A stretch of DNA of 64,000 bases from Buttiauxella gaviniae (GTDB lineage Bacteria; Pseudomonadota; Gammaproteobacteria; Enterobacterales; Enterobacteriaceae), in contig NZ_JBFMVT010000002.1 in assembly GCF_040786275.1 (NCBI RefSeq), forward strand, positions 248,001 to 312,000. The letters run 5' to 3'. Every line of letters starts with the position of its first letter. Position 1 is the stretch's first letter. The position numbers and the translations under genes are program-made. Of this stretch, positions 27,182 through 37,622 are shown one piece after another. Below the pieces are notes generated by a model. It made no database searches and had not been told where the DNA came from. It saw nothing but the letters and a program-made list of their open reading frames with translations.

Positions 27182-30100
27182 TTATTTGGCTTTACCAAAA
27201 CGGCGGCTTATCACCACAAAGAAGACCGGGACAAAAAAGACTGCCAGCAGCGTGGCGGAAACCATTCCCCCCATCACCCCGGTACCCACGGCGTTTTGCG
27301 CACCACTCCCCGCCCCGCTGCTGATAACCAGCGGCAGTACGCCGAGAATAAAGGCCAGCGAAGTCATGAGAATCGGGCGCAGGCGCATCCGCACCGCGTC
27401 GAGCGTTGCCTCAATAAGCCCTTTGCCTTCTTTATCCATCAGGTCTTTTGCAAACTCGACGATAAGAATGGCGTTTTTGGCCGACAAGCCGATGGTGGTC
27501 AGGAGCCCGACCTGGAAATAGACGTCGTTATTCATCCCGCGTAGCGTGGCGGCAAGCAGCGCCCCCACGACCCCAAGCGGCACCACCAGCATGACGGAGA
27601 AGGGAATGGACCAGCTCTCATAGAGTGCGGCCAGACATAAAAAGACGACCAATAAAGAGATGGCGTACAGCGCCGGGGCCTGGTTGCCGGACAACCGTTC
27701 CTGATACGACATGCCGGTCCAGTCAAAGCCGATACCGGTCGGTAATTTCGCCGCCAAATCTTCCATCAGTAACATCGCTTCGCCGGTACTTTTGCCCGGC
27801 GTCGCTTCCCCAAGAATTTCCATGGAAGGCAGGCCATTGTAACGTTCAAGGCGCGGCGAGCCGTAAATCCAGTGCGCGCTGGCAAAAGCGGAAAAAGGCA
27901 CCATTTGCCCGCTGCTGCCGCGCACATACCAGCTATTGATGTCTTGCGGCAGCATGCGGCTCGATGGCCGCCCCTGGAGGTAAACCTTTTTCACACGACC
28001 ATGGTCGATAAAGTCATTCACGTAAGTACTGCCCAGACCGGTGGCAATCGTCTGGTTAATATCAGAAATACTGACGCCCAGCGCCTGCGCCTTCTCCTGA
28101 TCGATTTCCAGCTTAAACTGCGGCGTATCTTCCAGGCCGTTCGGGCGCACGCGTACTAACATATCCGGATGCTTCGAAATCATGCCCAGCAGTTGGTTGC
28201 GCGCCTGCGTGAGGGCGTTATGCCCGAGGCTTGCCTGGTCGATTAATTCAAAGTCAAAACCGGTGGCGGTGCCCAGCTCGGTGATAGCCGGTAAGTTAAA
28301 GGCGAAAACCATTCCGTCGTGAATCTGGCTAAACGCCCGCGTTGCTCGCCCCACGATGGCGGTCACTTCATTTTCTTTGCCCGGGCGCTTATCCCAGTCT
28401 TTTAGTCGCACAAAGGCCAGGCCGTTATTCTGGCCTTTACCGCTGAAGCTAAAGCCGTTAACGGTAAATACTGATTCGACATTGGCGGACTCTTTGGTCA
28501 GATAGTAATGGGTTATCTGATCCATGATTTTCTCGGTTCTGGCCTGCGTGGCTCCTGCAGGTAACGTCACCATGGTGAGGAAAACACCCTGATCTTCTTC
28601 GGGTAAAAATGAGGTCGGTAAATGAAGGAACAGCGCCGCCATTCCCGCCACGATCAGCACATAAAGCGCCATGTAGCGGCCGGTTCGGCGCAATATCTGC
28701 TTCACGCTGTCGGTGTAATGATGGGTGCTTTGCTCAAAGCGGGCGTTAAACCAGCCAAACAAACCGGTGGTTTTACCGTGGCTGCCTTTAGCAACCGGTT
28801 TAAGCAATGTGGCGCACAGCGCGGGGGTTAAAATCAGCGCAACCAATACGGACAGCGCCATCGCCGAAACAATGGTGATTGAGAACTGGCGGTAGATAAT
28901 GCCGGTCGAACCGCCAAAAAATGCCATCGGAATGAATACCGCCGACAGCACCATCGCAATCCCTACCAGCGCGCCCTGTATTTGCCCCATCGATTTTTGG
29001 GTGGCCTCTTTCGGAGGCAAGCCCTCTTCCACCATCACGCGTTCAACGTTTTCCACCACCACAATGGCGTCATCCACCAGCAAACCTATCGCCAGCACCA
29101 TGCCGAACATCGTTAAGGTATTGATGGAGTAACCGAACGCCGCAAGAACTGAGAAAGTGCCCAGCAGCACAACCGGCACGGCTATAGTAGGGATCAGCGT
29201 GGCGCGGATGTTCTGTAAAAACAGATACATCACCAGGAACACCAGCACGATGGCTTCGAGCAGCGTTTTGAATACTTCGCGAATAGAGATTTTGACAAAC
29301 GGTGTCGTATCGTAGGTGTAGACGACGCTCAACCCGTGCGGGAAATAGGGCTGTAAGTGGGCCATTTGTGTCTGCACCGCTTTGGCGGTATCGAGCGCGT
29401 TCGCGCCGGTGGCAAGTTTAATTCCCAGACCAGCGGCGGGTTTTCCGTTGTAACGGGCAATAACGTTGTAGTTTTCCCCCCCCAACTCAATGCGCCCGAC
29501 ATCGCGCAATTCAACTTTGGAACCGTCTGGCTGCACCTTCAGCAGGACATGCCCAAATTGCTCCGGATCGCGTAAACGCGTCTGGGCAATAATAGATGCG
29601 TTGAGCTGTTGGCCCGGCATAGCAGGCGTTCCCCCCAGTTGCCCGGCGGCTACCTGCGCATTCTGGGTTCTAATCTGGTTGATCACATCAAGTGTAGTGA
29701 GCTGATATTTATTGAGTTGGTTGGGGTCGAGCCAGATACGCATCGCATACTGCGCGCCGAATAACTGCACATCACCGACCCCTGCCGTACGACTAATGGG
29801 ATCTTTAATATTCGAGGAAATATAGTCTGCAATATCATCCTGACTCATGCTGCCGTCTTGAGAGATAAAACCAGCCACCATCAGGAAACTACTGGAAGAT
29901 TTCTTAACGCTTATCCCCTGCTGCTGCACTTCTTGCGGCAATAAAGGCATGGCGAGTTGCAGTTTATTTTGCACCTGAACCTGAGCAATATCCGGGTCGG
30001 TACCTGATTTAAACGTCAGCGTCACGGTCACGCTGCCCGAGGCATCGCTTGTGGAAGACATGTACATCAGGTTGTCCAGGCCGTTCATATTCTGTTCAAT

Positions 30101-30292
30101 GACTTGCGTCACCGTATCCTGAACGGTACTGGCATCAGCGCCTGGATAAGTTGCGTTAATAGCCACCGCAGGAGGGGCTATTGTCGGGTACTGCGCCACC
30201 GGCAAATTGATAATGGACAGCACACCGGCCAGCATCAAAATGATCGCCAGCACCCAGGCAAATATGGGGCGCTCGATAAAAAACTTAGCCAT
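27182..30292 (-). CDS. RND multidrug efflux pump, AcrB/AcrF-like (first pump of operon)
   Basis: Second complete RND exporter, 1036 residues, collinear with and highly similar to the pump at 22821-25934. It has the same relay motifs ([14 protein letters not shown] and [12 protein letters not shown]) and begins [17 protein letters not shown]. It is the promoter-proximal gene of the operon and precedes the adaptor, the reverse of the usual order. The sequences differ throughout, for example [11 protein letters not shown] against [11 protein letters not shown], so this is an older duplication or separate acquisition and not a recent copy. Confidence 0.9.
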   Translation of the reverse strand: MAKFFIERPIFAWVLAIILMLAGVLSIINLPVAQYPTIAPPAVAINATYPGADASTVQDTVTQVIEQNMNGLDNLMYMSSTSDASGSVTVTLTFKSGTDPDIAQVQVQNKLQLAMPLLPQEVQQQGISVKKSSSSFLMVAGFISQDGSMSQDDIADYISSNIKDPISRTAGVGDVQLFGAQYAMRIWLDPNQLNKYQLTTLDVINQIRTQNAQVAAGQLGGTPAMPGQQLNASIIAQTRLRDPEQFGHVLLKVQPDGSKVELRDVGRIELGGENYNVIARYNGKPAAGLGIKLATGANALDTAKAVQTQMAHLQPYFPHGLSVVYTYDTTPFVKISIREVFKTLLEAIVLVFLVMYLFLQNIRATLIPTIAVPVVLLGTFSVLAAFGYSINTLTMFGMVLAIGLLVDDAIVVVENVERVMVEEGLPPKEATQKSMGQIQGALVGIAMVLSAVFIPMAFFGGSTGIIYRQFSITIVSAMALSVLVALILTPALCATLLKPVAKGSHGKTTGLFGWFNARFEQSTHHYTDSVKQILRRTGRYMALYVLIVAGMAALFLHLPTSFLPEEDQGVFLTMVTLPAGATQARTEKIMDQITHYYLTKESANVESVFTVNGFSFSGKGQNNGLAFVRLKDWDKRPGKENEVTAIVGRATRAFSQIHDGMVFAFNLPAITELGTATGFDFELIDQASLGHNALTQARNQLLGMISKHPDMLVRVRPNGLEDTPQFKLEIDQEKAQALGVSISDINQTIATGLGSTYVNDFIDHGRVKKVYLQGRPSSRMLPQDINSWYVRGSSGQMVPFSAFASAHWIYGSPRLERYNGLPSMEILGEATPGKSTGEAMLLMEDLAAKLPTGIGFDWTGMSYQERLSGNQAPALYAISLLVVFLCLAALYESWSIPFSVMLVVPLGVVGALLAATLRGMNNDVYFQVGLLTTIGLSAKNAILIVEFAKDLMDKEGKGLIEATLDAVRMRLRPILMTSLAFILGVLPLVISSGAGSGAQNAVGTGVMGGMVSATLLAVFFVPVFFVVISRRFGKAK

Positions 30293-30532
30293 GTAGAAAA
30301 ATTCCCTGTTAAAGGTCTAGCTCTGTAATGGATATAGAGAAGAGGAGTTTAACAGAGGCTTTATCAATTAATTATTCGTTCGTGTATGTATAACGCGCCA
30401 TTTCGCCACTGGACATAGAAAAATTTAAAGCCCACAATAATTCGTTTTTTAATTAGATGAATAACCAATAAGAAGAACAATATTTAAATCTGTTAATTCT
30501 TGTAACCAACCTACACGAAGGGTTTATTTATC
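30293..30532. promoter_or_regulatory. Divergent acrS / efflux operon control region
   Basis: AT-rich 240-bp region between the repressor gene and the pump operon. It contains TGTATGTA at 30383-30390, matching half of the TACATACA...TGTATGTA operator bound by AcrR/AcrS-type repressors. The second half-site is degenerate. Confidence 0.5.
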
Positions 30533-31150
30533 ATGGCAAGAAAAACAAAAGCAGATGCGCTAAAAACGCGTCAGCATCTGATTGATGTTGCTATCACACT
30601 ATTTGCTAAAAAAGGCGTCTCAACCACCACTCTTGCGGATATTGCAGACGCGGCGGGCATGACTCGCGGTGCTATCTACTGGCATTTTGATAGCAAAATT
30701 TCTCTTTTCAATGAAATATGGAATATTCAGCCCTGCATCTCTCAGGAAATAAGAAGAAAACTGAAACCTAAATTTCAGGATGATGATTTACAGTTATTAC
30801 GAGAGGTAACCATTGAAACATTAAAAGTTATCTCCACAGACCGCCGCCAGCATGAGTTATTACAAATTCTTTACCATTCATGCGAATTTACAGGTGAAAT
30901 GTATTCTGAGAGAGAAATTAGAGAACGATATTGGTTTAATCGCGAGAGAGTGAAAAAAATATTGCGGAATTGTATTTCGAAAGGGCAGATTCCGGTTAAT
31001 ACCAATATTGAACTGACTATAACCCTTATCCAGGGTTACTTCAGCGGTATCATCAAGAACTGGTTGATGCAGCCGGAAAATTTAAATCTTTATGAGCAGG
31101 CACCCGACGTGGTCGATAACCTGCTGGTGATGCTGAAAAAATCTTCATGA
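30533..31150 (+). CDS. acrS: TetR-family efflux repressor, AcrS/EnvR-like
   Basis: TetR-family transcription repressor of 205 residues. The helix-turn-helix (about 10-55) reads TLADIADAAGMTRGAIYWHFDSK, almost the AcrR/AcrS consensus. The C-terminal ligand domain keeps the ILYHSCEF and GYFSGIIKNWLM segments of AcrS. It is divergent from the pump operon, as acrS is from acrEF in E. coli, so local repression is likely. It is AT-richer than the pump genes. Confidence 0.88.
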   Translation: MARKTKADALKTRQHLIDVAITLFAKKGVSTTTLADIADAAGMTRGAIYWHFDSKISLFNEIWNIQPCISQEIRRKLKPKFQDDDLQLLREVTIETLKVISTDRRQHELLQILYHSCEFTGEMYSEREIRERYWFNRERVKKILRNCISKGQIPVNTNIELTITLIQGYFSGIIKNWLMQPENLNLYEQAPDVVDNLLVMLKKSS

Positions 31151-31202
31151 CAGCCGTTAATGGCAAAAAGGGCAATTGGCATGAGCCATCGCCCTTGCGC
31201 CC

Positions 31203-31964
31203 TCAGAGATCTTTAAACGTTGCCAGGCGATAACCGCGCTCGGCTATTGCATATTTCAGCGAGGCCGCCGTTAACACATCAAGCTCCGCGAGGCGCGGGT
31301 AGCAGTACTTGCTCGCCAGAATAGTGTTATCGATAAAGGAAGGGTGGCACATGATCTCTAACGATTGCTCGTCGCGAGCCATAGCACGGTCCAAAATCTC
31401 AAGGAACAGCGCTTCCGATATCGCATCCCCATAAAAACCACTGTCAAAACCCTGAGTGGTTTTGACATCGTGCAGCTCAATGCCACATGCCCGAGCCGCG
31501 TCATAATCGAAACGCACGGGTATGCCCTTCTCTTTTGCAAAGGCCGCAACGATGGGGTAAATCTGGGGAATCATATGAACATGGTGGTGGCTATCAATAT
31601 GCGTTGGCGCACGGCCAAACAATTCGATAAACCGCGCGAACTGGCATTCCAGCTCATGCTCGATCTCTGACAGCGGCAGCGCGTTCTCTTCTGCTCGCTG
31701 CCAAATCCATTTGCCCAGCTCACCCTTCTCATCCACAAGCCCAGGCATGGCAGACAGAGGCCGCCCCAGCGTCAGCACAAAGTGCATCCCCACCCCAAGC
31801 CCTGGATGTTTTGCACTCAGTTCAACCGCGTGTTTAATACCGGCGGCATTCACCATTGCGGTAGTCGATGTCACGACGCCGTGGGTAAATGCCTCGATAA
31901 TTCCGTAATTTTGCGCTTTGCAGAGCCCAAAATCGTCCGCATTAACAATTAATAACTTATCCAT
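31203..31964 (-). CDS. chbG: Chitooligosaccharide deacetylase ChbG
   Basis: YdjC-family metal-dependent deacetylase, 253 residues, removing one acetyl group from chitobiose/chitobiose-6-phosphate. E. coli needs this step for induction by ChbR and for hydrolysis by ChbF. Metal and active-site residues appear in NADDFGLC (about 8-15) and [10 protein letters not shown] (about 122-131), with a later MCHPSFID. Last gene of chbBCARFG, 45 bp after chbF. Confidence 0.94.
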   Translation of the reverse strand: MDKLLIVNADDFGLCKAQNYGIIEAFTHGVVTSTTAMVNAAGIKHAVELSAKHPGLGVGMHFVLTLGRPLSAMPGLVDEKGELGKWIWQRAEENALPLSEIEHELECQFARFIELFGRAPTHIDSHHHVHMIPQIYPIVAAFAKEKGIPVRFDYDAARACGIELHDVKTTQGFDSGFYGDAISEALFLEILDRAMARDEQSLEIMCHPSFIDNTILASKYCYPRLAELDVLTAASLKYAIAERGYRLATFKDL

Positions 31965-32009
31965 TGTCGCCTCGCCAGGCAGCCCTCCCTTTACAGGGAA
32001 GGCTTCCGG

Positions 32010-33353
32010 TTATTTAAGTGCAGCAATTGCCTGCGCAAAGTTTGGCAGATTCGCTTCATGTGCAAGCAGCATATCCCGGGCAATTTTCTCAGCGTCTTTA
32101 TCCGAGTGGATCAGCGGGCTTAAATTCAGCGCCAGCAGAACATCATTAAAGTTGCCGCTCAGAGCAGCTTCGCTTGCCGCCACTTCGAAGCCTTTGATGG
32201 TATAGATAAGGCCCAGCACTTTTTCATCAAAATGGGTGATGCGCGGTGAAGGTGTTGCCCCATCACGGCCAATGGTACAGGTCATTTCAACCGCCCAGTC
32301 CGCAGGAATGTTATCAACATGACCGTGGTGCGGCACGTTAACGTAGTGCTCACTTTGCTTGTCATTGTAGATATCGCTGATCACTTCACAGGCCGCATCG
32401 GAATAATAGGCCCCGCCGCGCAGCTCCAGCTCTTTCGGCTTCACGTTCAAAGCCGGATCTTTGTAAAGCTCGAACAGTTGTTTCTCAACTTTCTGCACAA
32501 CCGTTGCGCGGGCGCCGCCTTTGTAGAATTCGCCCATTTCGATGGCGAGCATCTCTTTTTGCTTGAAGTAGTAGAGCAAATAAGAGCATGGCAGCAGGCG
32601 CAGAGAGCGGATCAGCCCTTCGCTAAACGGCAAGTCAAAAATGTTTTTCACCGAACCGGCGGTCAGCGTACCCGACGCCACGCCATCAAGCAGTTCATCA
32701 AAGCGAGAGGTTCCGTTAACCAGCACATCTTTGATGAACACCATATGGTTCAGGCCGAACAGGTCGATATTGAGCTCATCGGTTGGGGCGAGTTTTAAAA
32801 CATCTTTGATGAACATTTTCATGCCCACCGGGATGTTACATACGCCGATGAACTTCTTGAAATCTGTGTGGCGATAGACGGCTTCCGTCACCATACCGGC
32901 CGGGTTGGTGAAGTTAATAACCCAGGCATTCGGGCAAATTTCTTGCACGTCTTTAATGATGTCGAAAATCACTGGAATGGTTCGCAGACCTTTAAAGAGA
33001 CCGCCTGCACCGTTGGTTTCCTGGCCTAAATAGCCGTAGCTGAGCGGAATACGCTCATCAAGCTCACGGGCTTTAAGCTGCCCTACACGCAATTGGGTAG
33101 TGACAAAATCGGCATTGACCAACGCTTCACGGCGATCGAGTGTTTTATACAGTGCAATCGGTACACCCGCGCGTTCGATCATACGCAAACAAAGATCAAA
33201 GATAATATCTTGTTTCTCTTTGCCCGCCTCAACATCAACCAGCCATAATTCGCTGATCGGCAATTCTTCGTAACGTTTAATAAAACCTTCGAGTAATTCA
33301 GGGGTATAGCTGCTGCCCCCACCGATAGTGACGACTTTCAATTTTTTACTCAT
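32010..33353 (-). CDS. chbF: 6-phospho-beta-glucosidase (GH4) ChbF
   Basis: NAD- and Mn-dependent glycosidase of family GH4 that cleaves phosphorylated chitobiose/cellobiose in the cytosol; 447 residues (E. coli 450). The NAD-binding start is VVTIGGGSSYTPEL, the metal Cys and His lie in GVCNIPVGM and LFGLNHMVF, and GGAYYSDAA holds the catalytic tyrosine. It is unusual in being separated from chbR by 177 bp carrying an ERIC element. Confidence 0.95.
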   Translation of the reverse strand: MSKKLKVVTIGGGSSYTPELLEGFIKRYEELPISELWLVDVEAGKEKQDIIFDLCLRMIERAGVPIALYKTLDRREALVNADFVTTQLRVGQLKARELDERIPLSYGYLGQETNGAGGLFKGLRTIPVIFDIIKDVQEICPNAWVINFTNPAGMVTEAVYRHTDFKKFIGVCNIPVGMKMFIKDVLKLAPTDELNIDLFGLNHMVFIKDVLVNGTSRFDELLDGVASGTLTAGSVKNIFDLPFSEGLIRSLRLLPCSYLLYYFKQKEMLAIEMGEFYKGGARATVVQKVEKQLFELYKDPALNVKPKELELRGGAYYSDAACEVISDIYNDKQSEHYVNVPHHGHVDNIPADWAVEMTCTIGRDGATPSPRITHFDEKVLGLIYTIKGFEVAASEAALSGNFNDVLLALNLSPLIHSDKDAEKIARDMLLAHEANLPNFAQAIAALK

Positions 33354-33380
33354 GAGGACTCCGGTACAAGTTTATTGCAA

Positions 33381-33507
33381 TATACCCTTCATCTTTCAAA
33401 TTGGAGGTGCGTTGGCTGCTCTCGTTCACCCGAATAACTTATTTTAGTAAGCTCATCGGGATTCTCTCATTTGCCGTCTTCCTGCACTTTGAAATCTATT
33501 GGGTATA
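33381..33507. repeat. ERIC (enterobacterial repetitive intergenic consensus) element
   Basis: 127-bp imperfect palindrome, the standard ERIC length, bounded by TATACCC and GGGTATA with inner TTTCAAA/TTTGAAA. The core TTCACCCGAATAACTTA through GTAAGCTCATCGGGATTC aligns with the ERIC core used for the classic primer pair. It lies between chbR and chbF inside the operon, so it is transcribed and would fold into a long hairpin. Confidence 0.88.
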
Positions 33508-33530
33508 TATAATTAAAATGGGCATACAGA

Positions 33531-34367
33531 TTATTTAATACTGTATAATTGCTTCCGATAATGCTGCGGTGTAAACGACGTTAACTTTTTAAAGTTTTTA
33601 ATAAACATACTGGCGCTGCTGTAACCTGATTCGAAAGCAATATCGGTCACAGAATAGTTGGTAATTTCCAGCTGTTTTTTAGCAAAGTCGATTCTTATCT
33701 CATTGATAATTTGCATCGGTGTTTTGCTGTAATGGCGCTGTGTGGCGCGGGTTAAATATTCCTGCGACTTTCCAGACAGCTCAACCATATTCACTAAAGC
33801 TTTATCACCAAACATCGCTTTGCCATGCATCTGCTCAACGGTGTTTTTTAGCCAGACCGGAATATCACCGCCTGACTCAGATTCTTTATGATGACGCAGG
33901 CGGTTAACCACATAAAACGTCACCATTTCGAGAAACTCATTAAACTCGCCCTGACGGAAGTTTAATGATGCGGTCACAGATTCAATATAAGCCAGAAATT
34001 CATTTTTAATCTGATAAACCTGTGAAGCAATAAAACATGCCGGAAATAACGGTAAGTAATGCTGTTCAAAAAAAGCTTTGCTGATACCGACATTCAGAAT
34101 TCGCGTTGCGCCAAAGTCATAAAAACTTTGATGGTAGGAACCGAGCGGAATGAAAACAAAACTCCCTCTTTCCAGCAGCACACGTTTACCGTTTATTTCC
34201 TGATAATAACGTCCTGTCAACACCACCGTAAATTCATAATAATCATGCTGATGCAACCCGGAAACACTCTCAACTTTATTGTGGATGAACATGTGGAAAT
34301 GTTGACCATCAAAAAGCTGACTCTCGTGTGCCGTGTTGATTTCCATACTGACTACCGGTGGCTGCAT
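33531..34367 (-). CDS. chbR: AraC-family chb operon regulator ChbR
   Basis: Dual regulator of the chitobiose operon, 278 residues (E. coli 280). It has an N-terminal cupin ([21 protein letters not shown] about 37-57) and two C-terminal AraC helix-turn-helix units, including [31 protein letters not shown]. It represses without inducer and activates with the deacetylated sugar phosphate in E. coli. It starts 15 bp after chbA. Confidence 0.94.
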   Translation of the reverse strand: MQPPVVSMEINTAHESQLFDGQHFHMFIHNKVESVSGLHQHDYYEFTVVLTGRYYQEINGKRVLLERGSFVFIPLGSYHQSFYDFGATRILNVGISKAFFEQHYLPLFPACFIASQVYQIKNEFLAYIESVTASLNFRQGEFNEFLEMVTFYVVNRLRHHKESESGGDIPVWLKNTVEQMHGKAMFGDKALVNMVELSGKSQEYLTRATQRHYSKTPMQIINEIRIDFAKKQLEITNYSVTDIAFESGYSSASMFIKNFKKLTSFTPQHYRKQLYSIK

Positions 34368-34381
34368 TAGAACTCCTTAAC

Positions 34382-34732
34382 TTATTTTATTTTCTCATGA
34401 AGCTCAATAAGTTCTGTGACCAGTTCACGTGCAAGCATGGAGGTCATCAGGTGGTCTTGTGCATGAACCAACACCAGGCTCACTTTGGTTTTGCCTTCGC
34501 CCTGGTCCGCTTCAATCAATTTGGTTTGCACCAAATGCGCTTCGTTAACGGCCAGACGAGATTGATCCATTAATTCCCACGCTTTCTCAAAGTCGCCGGT
34601 TTTCGCGATTTTCAGTGCCGTATAAGCAAGGCTGCGAGCCTGGCCGGAGTTAACAATTAACCCCATCACCACTTCTTCTAAATCGTTAATTTCGGCTTCG
34701 TTTTCTACTACGCTATCCAGATCGAACATCAT
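34382..34732 (-). CDS. chbA: PTS lactose/cellobiose-family IIA component ChbA
   Basis: IIA enzyme that passes phosphate from HPr to ChbB, 116 residues as in E. coli. The phosphorylated histidine is in VSLVLVHAQDHLMTS (the second histidine, DHL, by family comparison). The start at 34732 (MMFDLDS, preceded by GGGAGAG) is chosen over an in-frame one at 34780; ATG 34729 is an alternative. It follows chbC by 54 bp. Confidence 0.94.
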   Translation of the reverse strand: MMFDLDSVVENEAEINDLEEVVMGLIVNSGQARSLAYTALKIAKTGDFEKAWELMDQSRLAVNEAHLVQTKLIEADQGEGKTKVSLVLVHAQDHLMTSMLARELVTELIELHEKIK

Positions 34733-34786
34733 TCTCTCCCGGTATTTTAAAGCGGTTGGGGATTGTGCATCCCCAACCAAAGCTAC

Positions 34787-36145
34787 TTAAAATTTCAGTG
34801 CGTTAGCGATATCTTCTTCGCTTTCTTCTTCTTCAATAACCGCCTGCGCTTTGTTAGAGAGAAGAACGAATGGCATGTACACGAGCGTTGCGACACCGAG
34901 GTTAAACAAGGCGACCAACAGGGCTGCGATACTGCCGTTACTGTTAAAGAAGGCACCCAAACCGGTAGGCATGGTCCACGGAGCCAGGTTAGTGACCGGT
35001 GGAATAATCCCCATCGAGTAAGCCGCGAGCGTGATGGCTGCCAGAATCGGCTGCACCAGGACGAACGGGATAAACATCACCGGGTTCATGATAATTGGCA
35101 GACCGAACAGGATAGGTTCGTTAATCTGGAAGATGCCTGATGGCAGTGCCAGTTTTGCTACCTGACGGTGATCCGCACGGCGTGAAGCGATAAAGATAGC
35201 GATAATCAGACCCAACGTTGCCCCAGAACCACCCAACAGGATGTAGGAGTCGAGCATTGGTTTCGCCCAGAAGTGGAACTGTTTACCCGCCGCAATCGCC
35301 GCATCAACAGAACCGTACTGGTTATACAGCGCGATGTTTTCCAGTGCCCATGGAGTCATAATGCCGTTGTCCAGAGCGGTAAGCGCCAGAGAACCGTGTA
35401 CACCAAAGAACCACAGTAGGGAGTTGAACACCACATAGGCCCAGCCTACTACGCCACCCATTGAAGCCAGCGGTGTAGAAATTGAGTCCATTATAATCTG
35501 GTGGAAGTTACTACCGTGATTCGCCAGCAGCCAGGAAATAATCCCGAAAATAGACAGGATAATAAAACCTGGAATTAATGCTGAGAATGAACGCGATACC
35601 GAAGTCGGCACGCTATCCGGCAGCGTAATAACCCAATTTCGACGAATAACAAAAGTAAATAACTCAGCAACGACCAGACCGATAATAATACCGGAAATAA
35701 TATTTTGACCACCTAACCAGTTTGCACCAACCGCATAGGCTTCACCTACGCTATAAGGTGTAACCGTCATAAATGCTGCGACGGATAATAAACCTGCGGC
35801 GAGTGGATCGACTTTTCTCTCTTCGGCTAACGCCATACCAATGAAAAAAGGAGCCATCAGCGACATAATACCTAGTGTACCGTTGTACACATTGCCGCCG
35901 ATAGCTTTGAACCCATTTAGGGTTTCAATGGTCGAGGGGTCTAAACGGATGCCTAACGAGTAAAAAAATGAACCTGCGCCAAAACTCAGAAATACGTTGT
36001 TAATCAGAACAAACATTGCCCCAGCCAGGGTTAATGGCATTAATTTAATAAAACCATTTTTAATGGCATTAACGTGCGGCTGCTTTCCTATTTTTACAGC
36101 AAAAGGCAGGAGTACCTTTTCAAGCGAATCAATGACTTTACTCAT
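34787..36145 (-). CDS. chbC: PTS diacetylchitobiose permease IIC ChbC
   Basis: Inner-membrane sugar channel of the chitobiose PTS, 452 residues, the same as E. coli ChbC. About ten transmembrane helices. The IIC signature around [22 protein letters not shown] and the substrate-binding loop [23 protein letters not shown] are clear. The C-terminal tail is acidic ([17 protein letters not shown]). Its leader contains the ChiX pairing site. Confidence 0.95.
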   Translation of the reverse strand: MSKVIDSLEKVLLPFAVKIGKQPHVNAIKNGFIKLMPLTLAGAMFVLINNVFLSFGAGSFFYSLGIRLDPSTIETLNGFKAIGGNVYNGTLGIMSLMAPFFIGMALAEERKVDPLAAGLLSVAAFMTVTPYSVGEAYAVGANWLGGQNIISGIIIGLVVAELFTFVIRRNWVITLPDSVPTSVSRSFSALIPGFIILSIFGIISWLLANHGSNFHQIIMDSISTPLASMGGVVGWAYVVFNSLLWFFGVHGSLALTALDNGIMTPWALENIALYNQYGSVDAAIAAGKQFHFWAKPMLDSYILLGGSGATLGLIIAIFIASRRADHRQVAKLALPSGIFQINEPILFGLPIIMNPVMFIPFVLVQPILAAITLAAYSMGIIPPVTNLAPWTMPTGLGAFFNSNGSIAALLVALFNLGVATLVYMPFVLLSNKAQAVIEEEESEEDIANALKF

Positions 36146-36200
36146 ATTATTAATATCCTTGAAAGCCGTAATTGCTATTACGGCTGTAGGTGTAAGGTCG

Positions 36201-36211
36201 CTCTTTGACGG
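36201..36211 (-). promoter_or_regulatory. ChiX sRNA trap site in the chbB-chbC spacer
   Basis: The transcript reads CCGTCAAAGAG here, an 11-nt perfect complement to the CUCUUUGACGG seed of the sRNA ChiX as I remember it. In E. coli the chbBC spacer acts as a decoy that destroys ChiX and so releases chiP. Confidence 0.75.
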
Positions 36212-36245
36212 AAAATAAAATAATTACAACAATAAAATATACGTA

Positions 36246-36569
36246 CTATTGTGCTGCCGCCGCTTTCTTAATTGCTGCCACGGCCGCTTTTAACACACCC
36301 AACCCATCAATTTTACCGTACATCACAGAGTCAATAACTTCGACAGGTTTGGTGGGCAACAATCTTTGAATATCCGGAAGTTTGTAGGCAATTTGTGGGC
36401 CCAATAAAACAACATCTGCTTCCTTGCCCTTCTCACCTGCCAGTGATTCCGAAAAAGCTTCAATCTCTACCGGCACTTCATACTTTTCGGCCTGCGCTTT
36501 CATCTTTGAGACTAACAGCGAGGTTGACATACCAGCGGAGCAGAACAGGTAAATTTTCTTCTTTTGCAT
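36246..36569 (-). CDS. chbB: PTS lactose/cellobiose-family IIB component ChbB
   Basis: IIB enzyme that phosphorylates the incoming sugar, 107 residues (E. coli 106). The phosphocysteine lies in [13 protein letters not shown] (Cys 10). First gene of the operon. The start is ATG 36569 with GAGGAAG upstream; in-frame codons back to 36782 are leader sequence. The 264-bp space before it up to phoH should hold the ChbR/NagC/CRP-controlled promoter, whose sites I could not assign individually. Confidence 0.94.
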   Translation of the reverse strand: MQKKKIYLFCSAGMSTSLLVSKMKAQAEKYEVPVEIEAFSESLAGEKGKEADVVLLGPQIAYKLPDIQRLLPTKPVEVIDSVMYGKIDGLGVLKAAVAAIKKAAAAQ

Positions 36570-36784
36570 AAGTTCTTCCTCAAGTAGCAATACGCTGTAA
36601 CGGACTTCCGCTGCGCATTGTTGCCCTTCCAAAGCGGGTTTACGAAGAGAGACTGTCGTCTCTGATTGAAGAAAGTATACGGCATGCATTGGGCAGGAGG
36701 ATAATTCTGATTCTCTACAAATTGTCTCTCCTTGACCATTCGTTTTGATACCCTTCACATTTTGGGCAAATAATTCGCGCAAAG

Positions 36785-36812
36785 AAAAAAGCCCAAACGC
36801 TGTTTGGGCTTT
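36785..36812 (-). terminator. phoH terminator
   Basis: Stem GCCCAAAC/GTTTGGGC with a 3-nt loop and TTTTTT on the minus strand, just downstream of phoH. It separates phoH from the chb operon. Confidence 0.9.
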
Positions 36813-36833
36813 ACAATTCTATTACACCAGAAA

Positions 36834-37622
36834 TCAGTCGTAGGCATTCAACGTGCGCTGGCAAAGGGCTGAGCGCACACAATCTTGTTTGCCAAAACGA
36901 ACGATACCGACCATTTCATCCTCTTCAAAACGCGCCAGAGCGTCGCTCAGACCGGACTGTACGCCGCGTGGCAAATCACATTGCGTGATATCGCCATTGA
37001 CGATGACCGTTACGTTTTCCCCGAGACGAGTTAAGAACATCTTCATTTGCGCGGCGGTGACATTCTGCGCCTCGTCAAGAATAACCACCGCATTTTCGAA
37101 GGTACGTCCGCGCATATAGGCGAACGGCGCAATCTCTACTTTGCCAATTTCGGGACGCAGACAATACTGCATAAAAGACGACCCTAAACGACGCACCAGG
37201 ATGTCATACACTGGGCGGAAATAAGGGGCGAATTTTTCCGAAATATCCCCGGGTAAGAAGCCGAGATCTTCGTCAGCTTGCAGGACCGGTCGGGTCACAA
37301 TTATCCTGTCGACATCCTTATGTATCAGGGCCTCTGCGGCTTTCGCCGCGCTGATATAGGTTTTGCCGCATCCAGCTTCACCGGTGGCGAATATCAGCTG
37401 CTTTTTCTCGATGGCATTAAGATAGTGCTCCTGAGCCTCATTTCGCGCAGCTATTGGGGAGTTATCACGGCAATCTCTTGCCATACCGATAGATTCTACG
37501 CCGCTCATCTGCACAAGCGTGGTGACCGATTCCTCTTCGCGTTGCCGATGGCTGCGCGAATCCCGTCTCAGCACACGTTTTGCTTCACGACGAGCTTTGA
37601 TCACTGCTTTCTGTCTTCCCAT
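36834..37622 (-). CDS. phoH: PhoH family ATPase
   Basis: Phosphate-starvation-inducible ATP-binding protein with a helicase-like P-loop core, cytosolic. From ATG 37622 it has 262 residues, including Walker A ATGEAGCGKT, Walker B VVILDEAQN and a conserved VNGDITQCDLPRG. AAGGTG precedes this ATG. The frame stays open upstream to 37901, which would give 355 residues, close to the 354 quoted for E. coli PhoH. I chose the start of the conserved domain, but the longer form cannot be excluded. Confidence 0.88.
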   Translation of the reverse strand: MGRQKAVIKARREAKRVLRRDSRSHRQREEESVTTLVQMSGVESIGMARDCRDNSPIAARNEAQEHYLNAIEKKQLIFATGEAGCGKTYISAAKAAEALIHKDVDRIIVTRPVLQADEDLGFLPGDISEKFAPYFRPVYDILVRRLGSSFMQYCLRPEIGKVEIAPFAYMRGRTFENAVVILDEAQNVTAAQMKMFLTRLGENVTVIVNGDITQCDLPRGVQSGLSDALARFEEDEMVGIVRFGKQDCVRSALCQRTLNAYD

